Assembly (NCBI RefSeq): GCF_000350225.1
Contig: NW_005179331.1
Span: 1-63,069, forward strand
Origin: Chondrus crispus
Taxonomy: Eukaryota > Rhodophyta > Florideophyceae > Gigartinales > Gigartinaceae
DNA length: 63,069 bases
Direction of reading: 5' to 3'
Shown here piece by piece: positions 50,403-60,861 of the stretch (position 1 is its first letter; each line of letters begins with the position of its first letter). The notes under the pieces were generated by a model. The model saw only the letters and a program-made list of their open reading frames with translations, had not been told where the DNA came from and did no database searches. The translations under genes and the position numbers were made by a program.

Positions 50403-51010
50403 CTAAAAAATCATTTCAGATATTGAAAATCTGACCTCGTAGTGTGAATCTTGGTGGTTCTCGTTGAGGTGGGCGGCCGGAAGGGGCGTTTCTGCTACTC
50501 GGCGGAGTTCTTGAATCGCTGTCACGGAAACAGCGTATTGGAGGGCGGCAAGAATGTGACTCATGTCACCGGCTTCAGCGAGTCTGAGGGTCGGAGAAGT
50601 CTCGGCGAAGAGTGGGGCGGAACTTGCAACGACGGTAGCGGCGACAACAAAATTACGAACGGCCAAGTTGGTGAGGAGGTCGACATGCCTGAGCCGGACG
50701 AGGAGCAAGCTTTTCACGGCATCGTGAAGGCGACTGTGTAAGGCGTGGAAGAGAGTTTCACCTGGGGTCTCGTGGAGAGATGTGCGATTGAGCTCATGAA
50801 AGAAGGTTTCGATCGCGACGGAAGTCTGTTCATTACCGGAAAAGTCGGCGTCCCGTGTCTGATGGGTGAAGAAGAGGAGGCGGGCGACATGACTAGCATA
50901 TCTTCGTTCTGCCACGGATTGCACCCGTCGGAAGGGCGTAGTGCCGTAGAGGTTTATCGCTTGACGAAATCCATGCGTGATGTCCCTGACGACCTTGGCG
51001 ATACTTTGAA
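50403..51010 (-). pseudogene. Fragment resembling the N-terminal region of recombinase/RecQ-type proteins
   Basis: The frame begins near 51010 (YFQSIAKVVRDITHGFRQAI) and runs to 50403. It includes FRRVQSVAERRYASHVARLL, FHALHSRLHDAVKSLL, VRLRHVDLLTNLAVRNFVVA and DMSHILAALQYAVSVTAIQE. I see a weak likeness to the domain that precedes the recombinase-like and RecQ parts in mushroom proteins of the type found at 28237. The likeness is in pattern only (R-Y-x3-W/A-x-L-L..; D-x-L-x3-L/A-x-R-x-F; L-S/A-x-I-x-Y). No helicase motif is present here. It lies directly beside a telomere-like repeat array. Confidence 0.3.
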
Positions 51011-51019
51011 AGTATAGAT

Positions 51020-51610
51020 GGACTAGGGGTTTAGGGGATTTAGGGATTAGGGGATTAGGGAAGAGGACGTATATACTACAGATTAGGGCATTAGGTGCTT
51101 AGGGGTGGTTAGGAGGGTTAGGAGGGTTAGGGGTGGTGAGGAGTGGTTAGGAGATTAGGAGGGTTAGTAGGTTAGGTGCTTAGGTGCTTGGGTGGATTAG
51201 GGGGTTATGTGATTATGTGCTTATGTGCTTAGGTGATTAGGTGATTATGTGATTATGTGCTGAGGAGATTACGTGCTTACGTTGTTACGTGATTACGTGA
51301 TTACGTGATTATGTGATTATGTGATTACGTGCTTACGTGATTACGTGCTTACATGCTTAGGTGCTGAAGTGCTTACGTGCTTACGTGTTTAGGTAGGGAT
51401 GATGTACTTAGGTTTACTTTTGTGTACTTATGGACTTAGGATGCTTCGGTATTTAGGTGAGGGGGTGGGCTTAGGCTGGTAGGCTTAGGTTGGGAGGTGG
51501 GCTTAGGTTATGGTTGTGGGCTGAGGGTTGTGGGCTTAGTTTGGGAAGTGGGCTTAGGTTGTTGTTGCTGGGTTTAGGCTGGTGGGCTTAGGTTGTACGA
51601 ATGGGCTTAG
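51020..51610 (+). repeat. Degenerate telomere-like (TTAGGG-type) array grading into 8-bp repeats
   Basis: 51020-51190 is dense in GATTAGGGGATTAGGG, GGTTAGGAGGGTTAGG and similar, a degraded TTAGGG-like G-strand. 51190-51400 becomes an octamer array (TTAGGTGC, TTATGTGA, TTACGTGA, TTACGTGC). 51440-51610 has GGGCTTAGGTTGGGAGGTGG-type units. G-strand reads left to right. Confidence 0.8.
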
Positions 51611-52399
51611 GCTACGGGGATGGCGACAATAAATACCTATGGGGACGGCGGTGAAATCCAATCCAGTGTAAGCAGTGCAGTTTGTGGTCCCAGTGTCCCA
51701 GTTGTCCGTGTTAGTGGCTGACAGTGTCTGTGGTTGCGAGTTCGATTCTAAGTCCGGTCCGAGTCCGATTGTGGGGGCCCTGTCAGGAGCAAGTTGACTG
51801 ACTGAAGCGGGGAGTGTGCCACGTAACGACGGTGTGGTTTAGAGTAAGCTTTCTTTCTGTAAGTTGCGCAGATGTTGTTTTGTCATAAGTTTCTGACGGC
51901 GTTACGAGATTAATTTACTAATTTCTACTGTATGATCAACTGGAAACAGCGCTTGATGCGCAATTTACACCATTGCGGAAAGGGTGAAACCAAACCTGTA
52001 CGGTGTAGGGTGTACTGCAATCAGCTCTTCCGCTTCAATACTCAATTTCTTCTTTTTTTATTTATTATTTTTTATTGTCACCCACCCACCCGCCGCTGCC
52101 GCCCCCGCCCGCTGTCCGCACATCACCCCGCACCCCACCGTCCCGTCCCGTCCCGCCTCACCGCGCCGCGCCCCCCGCCCCACCCCGCCCCACCCGCCCC
52201 CGTCATCGTCGTCGTCGTCGCATCGCCGTTGCCGTCGTTGCCCGTTCTCCTCATCGCTCGCTCGCCCTTCGCCTTCGCCCGCCCGCCCGCTCGCCCGCCC
52301 ACCCGCCCGCCCGCGCCAGACGTCAGGCGATCGAAACCAGTAATCGTGCAACCAGGCTCCACAGTTGCCACTTCACTGTCCGCGAGAGAGGGCAAGTAG
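51611..52399. other. No gene recognised; C-rich low-complexity tract
   Basis: 51640-51660 reads GACAATAAATACCTATGGGG, TATA-like, but no gene can be tied to it. 52078-52325 is extremely C-rich (CCCACCCACCCGCCG.., GTCGTCGTCGTCG, CCCGCCCGCCCGCTCG). It is open in every frame through composition and capable of G-quadruplex formation on the complementary strand. Confidence 0.6.
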
Positions 52400-53059
52400 A
52401 AGCATGCAATTTTACTCGAGATACACAAAGAACAACTCGTCAAGCATGTCCCCATCCCACTGTACACAGTGCGAAATCTCCACGTTGAAGATATTATTCT
52501 TTCGGCACAGTCAGGGTTGTCCCAGACAGATCCGGAGGGGCTGAACAAATTTTTGGAGGATACTGTCAACGACATCATCGAGAGACAGCAGGCTTTCTTT
52601 GATCGGGTCGTAGCGATCTTTCGAGGTCGTCGTGGCGCTCCCAAAGACGTGGTGGTCCATGGAGTGCGGTATCCCCCACGTTCTTTCTATACTGAAAAAC
52701 TTTGCTCCATAGTCCGGCAACCACTCATCATACTGCGAGTAGAAACAACCGGCAAATGGCAACTGCCCAATCCCACAACATTTGGTCAGACTTACATTGG
52801 TCGAGTAGCATCACCGGGAGATATGCTACAGTGTTACAGAAGCGAGAAGGAGAAGAAACTGAGAAGACAAAATGCAAAGGCCCCATTCCAGAGGAAGGCA
52901 TCTGCGATGGCGAGCCAAGACGAGGAGGGCCTTCCTCGCAGTCGTCGCCGCGGCGCAGAAATTGTCATCGTGATAAGTGATGAAGAGGGAAACACGCCCT
53001 CTTCCGTGGGCCTGAGCAAAGCTTTCCGTAGAAAGCCTTCGCCTGGAACAGCTGAATGA
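52400..53059 (+). CDS. Small protein with SUMO-interaction-like motif, exon or fragment
   Basis: Open from 52400 after a TAG (a possible AG acceptor precedes it). It reads LLEIHKEQLVKHVPIPLYTV, then VEDIILSAQSGLSQTDPEGL and FLEDTVNDIIERQQAFFDRV, then a basic region (RSEKEKKLRRQNAKAPFQRK) and EIVIVISDEEGN. Hydrophobic VIVIS followed by acidic DEE is the classic form of a SUMO-interacting motif. The first ~135 residues are unique to this copy. The C-terminal part lies in the 807-bp tandem duplication and is repeated at 53614-53866 with EIFIVISDEEGN. No family recognised. No ATG is obvious, so an upstream exon is likely if it is a gene. Confidence 0.4.
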   Translation, partial: KHAILLEIHKEQLVKHVPIPLYTVRNLHVEDIILSAQSGLSQTDPEGLNKFLEDTVNDIIERQQAFFDRVVAIFRGRRGAPKDVVVHGVRYPPRSFYTEKLCSIVRQPLIILRVETTGKWQLPNPTTFGQTYIGRVASPGDMLQCYRSEKEKKLRRQNAKAPFQRKASAMASQDEEGLPRSRRRGAEIVIVISDEEGNTPSSVGLSKAFRRKPSPGTAE

Positions 53060-53613
53060 CAACCAGATCGAGATTATCAAGCGAACCATCAAGCGATTGC
53101 TCTTCGCGCGTTTGCCCGCTTTTTTTGCTCGTGGAGACGACGACGACGCCGCTGCAGCACTTTCATATCTGTCTGTCTCACTCAGTTTTCAGTCAATTTT
53201 TTTACGCTGTCTTGCAGAACCGAGTTCTGAAAAGGAGGAGGGAGGCGAAGGCGCACACGTTGTGGGAAATTCTCATGTCCAGTAGGACGAAAACAGCGGA
53301 GCAGAATGCGTAGCAAGTCATTTGAGAAACCGTTCTACACTACTGTACGAAACTGAGGACAACATATGTGTTGCGTGTCATGAACGGCATTGTATTGTAC
53401 ACGATGCCAATCACAGGCTTGCAGTATTTCGGGTACTGTTCCCGGATGTCTATATAACAAGCGAAGCCAAAGCCCTAGTAGACCTAAAACCTTACGACGA
53501 TTACTTTATTTCCAGCTCACCATCCAACCTACCTCGTTGTCCGCGCTGGCGAGCTGCACACACCGTTCGTGTGCAGTATTTTTTTGGGGAATGCTACGCG
53601 AAAACCCCGGAGA
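52807..53613 (+). repeat. 807-bp tandem duplication, copy 1
   Basis: Begins AGCATCACCGGGAGATATGC and repeats exactly 807 bases later. The two copies differ at few positions. It contains the SUMO-interaction-like coding segment and two further short frames (VISDEEGN.. and, downstream, ENICVACHERHCIVHDANHR). Confidence 0.92.
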
Positions 53614-54421
53614 AGCATCACCGGGAGATATGCTACAGTGTTACAGAAGCGAGAAGGAGAAGAAACTGAGAAGACAAAATGCAAAGGCCCCATTCCAGAG
53701 GAAGGCATCTGCAATGGCGAGCCAAGACGAGGAGGGCCGTCCTCGCAGTCGTCGCGGCCGCGCAGAAATTTTCATCGTGATAAGTGATGAAGAGGGAAAC
53801 ACGCCCTCTTCCGTGGGCCTGAGCGAAGCTTTCTGTAGAAAGCCTTCGCCTGGAACAGCTGAATGACAACCAGATCGAGATTATCAAGCAACCCATCAAG
53901 CGACTGCTCGTCGCGTGTTTGGCCGACTTTTTTTGCTCGTAGAGACGACGACGACGCCGCTGCAGCACTTTCATATCTGTCTGTCTCACTCAGTTTTCAG
54001 TCAATTTTTAACGCTGTCTTGCAGAACCGAGTTCTGAAAAGGAGGAGGGAGGCGAAAGCGCACACGTTGTGGGAAATTCTCATGTCCAATAGGACGAAAA
54101 CAGCGGAGCAGAATGCGTAGCAAGTCATTTGAGAAACCGTTCTACACTACTGTACGAAACTGAGGACAACATATGTGTTGCGTGTCATGAACGGCATTGT
54201 ATTGTACACGATGCCAATCACAGGCTTGCAGTATTTCGGGTACTGTTTCCGGATGTCTATATAACAAGCGAAGCCAAAGCCCTAGTAGACCTAAAACCTT
54301 ACGACGATTACTTTATTTCCAGCTCACCATCCAACCTACCTCGTTGTCCGCGCTGGCGAGCTGCACACACCGTTCGTGTGCAGTATTTTTTTTGGGGAAT
54401 GCTACGCAAAAAAACCGGAGA
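53614..54421 (+). repeat. 807-bp tandem duplication, copy 2
   Basis: Same content as copy 1. It ends at GGAATGCTACGCAAAAAAACCGGAG, right at the 3' end of the minus-strand recombinase frame. The duplication edge is therefore close to the edge of that unit. Confidence 0.92.
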
Positions 54422-56311
54422 TGTCATGGTCATCTCCCTTTTTCGCGTGATCCTCCACGTCGGCAGCACCAGTGGCTACGGCAAGTGCGCCGACTAGACT
54501 CCTTGCCGTGTCCACGTAATCGGTATGGTCAATACCGACGTAAGTCGATCGCAACTGTTCGGCGCTGGTGTTCATTTGCTGCGCCATAATGTCGAGGAAA
54601 GCAGCTTCGGTGAGAGTTGGAAAGATTTTCTTTTCGCGAAACGACTTCATCATCATGGTGCCATAGCTACTTCGCAGGGTCATAACAGTGCAATCCACCA
54701 ACGTAGGCTCAGAGACACTCAAAAACCGCTTGAATGTCTTGGTAATTTGGGGAGAACGCAACTCGACACCACTCTCCGAATGGACAATGAGGGGTTTGTT
54801 CGACATGTCGCTCTCGTCAAGGCGTGCGGCCTTCAAAATTTGAGGACGGACAACAGCACAGTGAAACTTAATATACGGCAATATGTACCCAGGAAAAAGA
54901 ACATAGGGCATCGCCAGGCTGCGGCGAGTCTTCTCCCGCACAGTGCGCAATTCCAGAAACCCTTTAACTCTCGCCATCTCCGACATGTCAACCAGGTCGC
55001 TGTCTGAGGGAACCTGCAGTTGGGTATATACTTGCGGACGCTGTCCACCGCCGGTCAGGACCAAAACGTTGATAATGTTAATGCACCATTTGTTTTTGAG
55101 GCGGCCATCTGCAAACATTGTCTCTGTGGCGGAATCCTCACCTACATCCGCCCGGAAATCGTCGAATGACGTCATGATATCGTCCAGGGACTTTCGAATT
55201 CTTTGCTTACATCTCCGAAAGTCGTCGGCCAAAAATAAAGCGGCGCGGTCTACTCTGTCATCAATCACTTGGCGATCTGTCGTCCTTTGGCGTCCCAATG
55301 CCTTTTGCACGTTGTATATCGCGCGGAGGTGTATCCGCGAACGTTCAGCATCAGCTCCCAAGATTGCGTCCCTCCCCTCAAAGTAAATTTTTGCGTGCTC
55401 CGCCACTTTCTTCAGGCAGAAAACTTTCGTCATGACAGTTGTACATACAGTACGAATGCGGTAGTGCGAAACTAGTAGTTCTACTGTGCTCCGGTCGCAA
55501 ATAGTCGTGAAGAGCACGCCGGACTCCCACATCGATTCAACCTCAACCTTTTGACACATGACGGCCAAGCGCAGCAACTGCCCTGCCGCCATGCACACTT
55601 GCTTCCAGGAACCATTCTTACCGCCTCCTGCAATTTTTGGCTCATACTCCAAATGGAATATTTCAGCGAGGTCGTCATTATTTTTTTCAGAGACTGGCAC
55701 TGATTTGTAGGCGGGACGGCCTTGTCCAACTACTGTCTGTGTCTGGAGGGTGGCTTCCTGCGATGAGAAGAAATTCGGATCACACCGTACCAGGCTGTGG
55801 AGAGTGCAAGCCCAGGCATCTTCAGTTGACAAATCTAAAGCTCCAATTGTTCCTGACATGGGTGCGCCCTTTCTACGGCGATTGCGGCCTCCACTGACAC
55901 CGACGGGTCGCATTTGAGGACGCACGCGCGAGACTCTTGCGGCCAAGACATCTGAATGTTGCCTCTGAACCGCCTCTATGTCAATTCGTGCCGTTTTGAA
56001 CCGGGGGGGGCCTTTCTGCGTGTTGTCATCGTCATTTTCCGAACACACGGGGCTGTCGTCCGCAAATAAGGGAGGGGGGGAATGGTGGCTGCACTGTGAC
56101 GCAGGGCTTCTGGCTGGAGAGGTGTGACTGGAGAACACAGGTCCGGTTGACAGGAGCTCTGTGCGTGGGGTGTAACGTCCTCTGCCGTGCGTTCCACACG
56201 GTTTTTGTTTGTGGCGTTTTTTGCCTTTTTGTTTTTTTTGCAAAGCTTTTTCCCTTCGGATGTGAGCTGGGCACTTTCCGATCCATTCGCAGCCTCTCTT
56301 TTGCGACCCAT
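54402..56311 (-). CDS. Crypton-like tyrosine recombinase
   Basis: The long frame 56243-54402 (613 codons, non-ATG start) ends TAG. An ATG at 56311 opens a Lys-rich frame that joins it by a -1 change at an A8 run (about 56233-56240). The N-terminal ~110 residues are basic and disordered. The C-terminal third resembles a tyrosine-recombinase catalytic domain: INVLVLTGGGQRPQVYTQLQ (arginine 1, ~residue 399), a basic strand (KTFKRFL, candidate lysine), TVMTLRSSYGTMMMKSF (second arginine, ~523; the usual histidine three before it is methionine) and AEQLRSTYVGIDHTDY (tyrosine, ~565). The layout of a recombinase alone, without reverse transcriptase, matches Crypton elements. Some catalytic positions are non-canonical, so activity is uncertain. 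Confidence 0.5.
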
Positions 56312-57648
56312 GTTCAAGTAATGTGCGGGATGATGGGAAAAAAGTTGGTGTGGAGACGGGCCGGAAAGTGGATCAGGGGGTGTGAGGGGGGGGGTGGTGG
56401 TGGTGGTGGAACGGCGTTAAAGTACAAAGGATAAGGAGCTGCAAGTGGTAGGGCATATAGAGTACACGCGGGATTAATGCAGTGAAAGGCCGCAGAGCTG
56501 GTCGGGGTCGCCAGGGAAAAGGGCGGGCATTTTTGAAAGCAGTGGGATTGTGCACCCGCAGCAGTCTTAGAAGTCACCCAGCCACCGTCATGCTACAGAT
56601 ACACGACTTGTAGTGAGAAAATAAAGCAGCACGCGACTTGTTGCCGCGATGGAGCCAGCAGATGCCACGCTTGTAAACTTTGATCGCTCATCGTCGTGGC
56701 CGCACGAGCTGGCCACCGTAACATTAGTACGTGATCCGTATGATCTGTCTTTACCCGATGGTACACTACTCCCATTCCCAGCCGTGTAGCGCCACCAGAT
56801 CATCAGAAACCGTATTCCATTAACCGTTACACACAGAGAAAATGCGATACTGTGTGGCGATGGGTGAACAAATTTCACCCATCGCTTATGATCAAGCATC
56901 GCTTGAGTACTGTAAAGGGGACAACGACAAAACATTATTATGAAAAAGGTACTCTTTCGCGGAGTGGGGGTTGTTTTCCGTCAAATCGGATGGGTTGAGG
57001 TCGGATGAGGTCGAGCAGACAGGAAATGACTGGCGAGTAGCGCGATTGAGGATACAGCTGGCGCCGCGAAAGGAGTGCGAGCAGCTACAGGGTACGTGTA
57101 TTTACTCGTGGTCTAACGAGAACAAATGTCACCCATCGTTTATGATCAAGCAACTTGCTGGATCATAAACGACGAGTGAATGATTGAACGCTTGACTAAA
57201 GGGGACAACGACGAAACAATATCATAGAGAAGGCACTCCTTCGCAGAGGGGGGGGGAGGGGGCTTTACCCGTATGCAAAGAGCGCACTCTCAGACAACGT
57301 AGAGGGATGTCAGCGCAAGGGACGTTCTTTGGCGTTCGCACTGGCGTTTACGACTGTGAATGGGCACTGCAATGAAAAGAGCGTGAAGAAAAGGAGTGGA
57401 AACCCTGCACGACCTGCATTGTCATAAGACTGTACTTAAATTAAAAAACCTTACACCGAAAACTGTATGAACGAAAATAGTCACTTACTGTAAACGCACA
57501 GTGTATCACCCCTCCATCTCCGTCTCCTGCATCATTGGGACGCCACGTCTTCACCCAACGCGCCGCCACTCCAGCATTCCCATGGGTTGAATCCCTATCG
57601 GCGCGATTGCCGATCCTCCCCGCACCAAAAAAACCCTCCATCCCTGAC
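56312..57648. other. No gene recognised; short direct repeats and hairpins
   Basis: 56381-56412 is a (GGT)n/G-rich tract. About 56870-56980 and 57125-57260 share ACCCATCGYTTATGATCAAGC, AAGGGGACAACGACRAAAC and a G-run. The left copy has a hairpin GCGATGGGTGAA..TTTCACCCATCGC, the right one CGTTTATGATC..GATCATAAACG. The end of the stretch may hold the promoter or first exon of the SMG7-like gene. Confidence 0.5.
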
Positions 57649-59759
57649 ATGGAAGCTGCACCAAAAAAACCCTCTATCCCTGACATGGAAGCTGCTGTCT
57701 CCCACCGACGTGCGAGTCGCGGCAGGCTTCCCACAACCCCGTGCGGCGCCATCGCCGGCTCCACCTCCTTCTCCGCTCGCAACGCAGAAGCCGACTGGAA
57801 GGCGTTTCGCCCTCTGCAATCTATAGACCTAGACTCCGAGCTCGCCGTTATACGTCTCGCTGTCGCCGGCCACCCGATCTCCGACTACTTTCAGCGCTGC
57901 AAAACGGCGCGTCAGGCCCCGTCTCGTGACCTCGCCTACGAGATCCAGCAGATGTTCCCCCTCGCCGCTGCGAGGCACGTCACTCGTCTACGCCAGGTGC
58001 TCAACAAACGCTCTGTGCCTCATGAGCATACTGCTTGGGTAAAGAAAGCTATCATTACCATGCTGAAAGCACCCATAGCCGCGTTTCTCGAAATTGCGGA
58101 TATGCTCGCGGAAAACGCGATGCAGAGTGTTGGCAAGCGCAATCATCATCAAAGGATACGTGCCGCCCTGAATCGTATGCTCATGTATCTGTCAGACTGC
58201 TGGCGGTATACGATGGATCATGACACCGCAAAAAATGCCGCCCAGATGCTCCAGGTTTTCAGCCCAAGTGATCCTGAGGCTCATTTCAGATTAGCTATGA
58301 ATCTTGCCATGTTGTGCAACGGAAATCAAGCTATTCGCCCTTTCTTTCATTACTGTGTCTTTCTTGCTAACAGAAAAGTATGCGTCATGCATAAAGAAGC
58401 TACTGTGGTGAACAAGTTTGTGCAGGGGCTCTCGTGTCATTACTTGGTTGAAACTCCCGACCGACGCCGCCCTGTGCTAGAGCTAGAAAAGCAACGCTTC
58501 TTTGCTCTCCTCATCAAAACCTTGTGGACTCTTCTCGGAAACGATTTAAAAATGGGGACAGACTCTGTGCGACGAATGCTCCTTTGGGAATCCGCTGAAT
58601 CCTTCATGCAGCAGAAGCGGAGTGTATCCGCCGAGGAAATGAGGAACGTCGTCGGTGCTATTATGTTTGTGCACCACAGATGCAGCGCAAAGGGCAGTGC
58701 CGGAGAAAAACTGCTTCCGCAATGGGATCTCGCAGACTTTCTTGTCGGCCGCTTCCTTCACATCGCATGCGTGAAATACTCACAGACACTGCATGCGGTG
58801 TACACTGCGATGGAGAAGCGCAAGAAGAATCGTCGAAGAACTATGCAAAAAAACGGCGCCTAGGAAACTCAAATATTGCGGACCGTGACAAGGATGTGGC
58901 CCTGGGGTATGAAATGTTCACAGAACACGTGAACATTGATGCAACTGCACCCTCCCTCGGAGCCATCAGCGTTTTAGCGCAGTACTGGTCTAACTCGCGT
59001 GCTGCTCCCTCTCCTGCATTAAAAATGAAGCCTCCAGATCGAACGCTTAAGGCCGTGCAAGATGTGAGCGTGGCATTTGAGAATATCGAAAAGCTGACGT
59101 GCACCGGCCCTCTCGCCAACCACATTGAGAATAAAATCCGCGGTGGGCATGGGGGACGCATCCCTGCTATGCCCGAAGACTTGACGTTCTGCCATTTTCT
59201 ACCGTGTCAGGATCAGGACATGTTCCACCAAACAGCGTGTCATGAGGTACCTCTGGCATCCATTCTTGAAAAGACGGAAGAAGGGATCATCATGCCAGCT
59301 GTCAAGTCGATGTGTGATCAATCGAATGAATCACTCGTAGCCATGACTGCGCAGCTGCATTTAGAGGAATTTAGTCTTCTTGCAGCGAAGGAAGTCATGA
59401 GTCCAGACAGTGCTGTACGGCTCGACCGTCCTGCCGCATGCCACTTGGTGTGTATGACGATCCGAAAATGTCGGATTCAGATGCTCGTCAAGGACTTGAA
59501 GAAGAAGAAGAAGAAGAAGGAGGCAGGGGGCGGGCATATTCGGAGACTATCAGAGGAATCGAGTTGTGAGCAGGCCGAAGAGGAAGCCGGCGGCACTGCC
59601 CAAAAAGGCGAACCGCATCCATCACTGGGACCGCCGAGAGCATCCATTGCTGAGCTAGAAGATGACATTCACGAAACGATTACCCCGGGCGGACTCGGTG
59701 CGCAGGTGAGGAAAAGGCAGCGCGTTTCGGGTACTTCCACGGCATCTCTCGTGCCGTGA
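57649..59759 (+). CDS. SMG7/EST1-like protein, one -1 frame change
   Basis: The open frame begins at 57535; the first in-frame ATG is 57649. Frame 1 to 58863 contains an EST1/SMG 14-3-3-like region: FPLAAARHVTRLRQVLNKRS, RIRAALNRMLMYLSDCWRYT, then SPSDPEAHFRLAMNLAMLCN and AIRPFFHYCVFLANR, the P-x-N-x-x-Y-x-Q-L-A...YYY-x-R-S-L type repeat of SMG5/6/7. At an A7 run (58844-58850) the reading moves to the -1 frame (RRLGNSNIADRDKDVALGYE) and continues to 59759. That part includes GRIPAMPEDLTFCHFLPCQD, matching the L-P-E-D-x2-L-x-G-F-x-P-L signature that ends the EST1 domain, and a Lys-rich tail. SMG7-type proteins bind phosphorylated UPF1 in nonsense-mediated decay. A 30-bp tandem duplication (PKKPSIPDMEAA twice) lies near the start. 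Confidence 0.65.
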
Positions 59760-60472
59760 CCTATGCCCGCTTCCCTAACAAATCGGAGCAGTGCGCAGCA
59801 TTTCTTGGGAGACGCTACAGTACTTTATAATTAAAATTGGAAGCTACAGCTCGCATTTAGAAATAAATACTGTAGTGTCCATTAGGTCCAGCTGTGCACT
59901 GCGGTCAACTGGAATTAGGAAAGAGACAACAAATGCAACACATGCTGGGTCGCGATCCGTAACTGATGAAATACTACTACTACACATTGCATCGCTTTGG
60001 CGGAGGTAAAGAAGCTTTTCAAATTGTAAATGCGACTACAGTACCACACGAACGCCAACAAGTTTTATGCGGAGAAAAAATACACACCCTACTCTCGAGA
60101 TTCCAGTCCGTCTGTCCGTCCAGGGGACCACAAATGGTGAATCATTCGTTCCAAACTCTGACCGAGGACACAGAGATAGAGAGAATCAAGCCCCAGTCTC
60201 GGACGGTCTCTCATAACACCCGACTTCCCATTATTCACCGCAGAAACATCGCAAACCTTCACGTTGTCTACACCTCCTGGATAATATTCCGAGGTCGTAC
60301 TACATCCCCATGAACTCCATCTCCTCATTGGTAAGGCCAGGTCCCATCCCGACAACCTTTTCCCTCTACCATATCACCTTCGCCAATTTCACGGTCCTGC
60401 CTTCCTGCGCGTCGCTAATATTCGTGTAGTCGAGCTACTACGGAGAGATTGCTATTGAACGTTTCTCTTTGA
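59760..60472. other. No gene recognised
   Basis: Short frames only. Includes ATTAAAATTGG and AGAAATAAATACT near 59830-59870, which could be the 3' end of the SMG7-like gene. Confidence 0.4.
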
Positions 60473-60861
60473 AACGCACCGAAAAAGGACGAATCGGGTT
60501 CAGAGAATCGAACCCAAAAGAACCATGACGAGGTTGGCAGTCTCGCAAAATGGTTTCTTATCATTGGTGGCATCGCTTTTGTCACGTCCCTCTTTCAGGT
60601 CAGGTTGCAACTCATGGTAGCACATCGCGTTTGTGCGAAACTGAGAAGGAAGTTTTTTGAAAGTCTAATGTCTCAAGATTACACCTGGGTCGATCAGAAC
60701 GATGGTGGAGAGCTTACCGCACGAGTAGCGGGTGATGTCAATTTGATCCAGGCGGGAATTGGAGATAAAGTTACCAGTGCAATTCAATTTACGTCCATGT
60801 TTGTCCTTGGCGTCATCGTTGCCTTTGTGTATGGCCCCCTGCTCACACTCGTCATACTCTA
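60473..60861 (+). pseudogene. ABC transporter (ABCB/MDR type) membrane-domain fragment
   Basis: One open stretch reads SLAKWFLIIGGIAFVTSLFQ (membrane helix), VAHRVCAKLRRKFFESLMSQ, then DYTWVDQNDGGELTARVAGD and VNLIQAGIGDKVTSAIQFTS, ending VLGVIVAFVYGPLLTLVIL (membrane helices) at a TAA. This is the coupling-helix region between helices 2 and 4 of the first membrane domain of MDR-type exporters, where W-F-D..GEL..RL..D...I..G.G.K is diagnostic. Nucleotide-binding domains and most helices are absent. It is an exon or a captured fragment. Confidence 0.8.

Noticed and set aside
52058..52488. Overlapping Pro/Arg and Gly/Arg frames
   Set aside because: All frames are open on both strands of a C-rich low-complexity tract; no domain.
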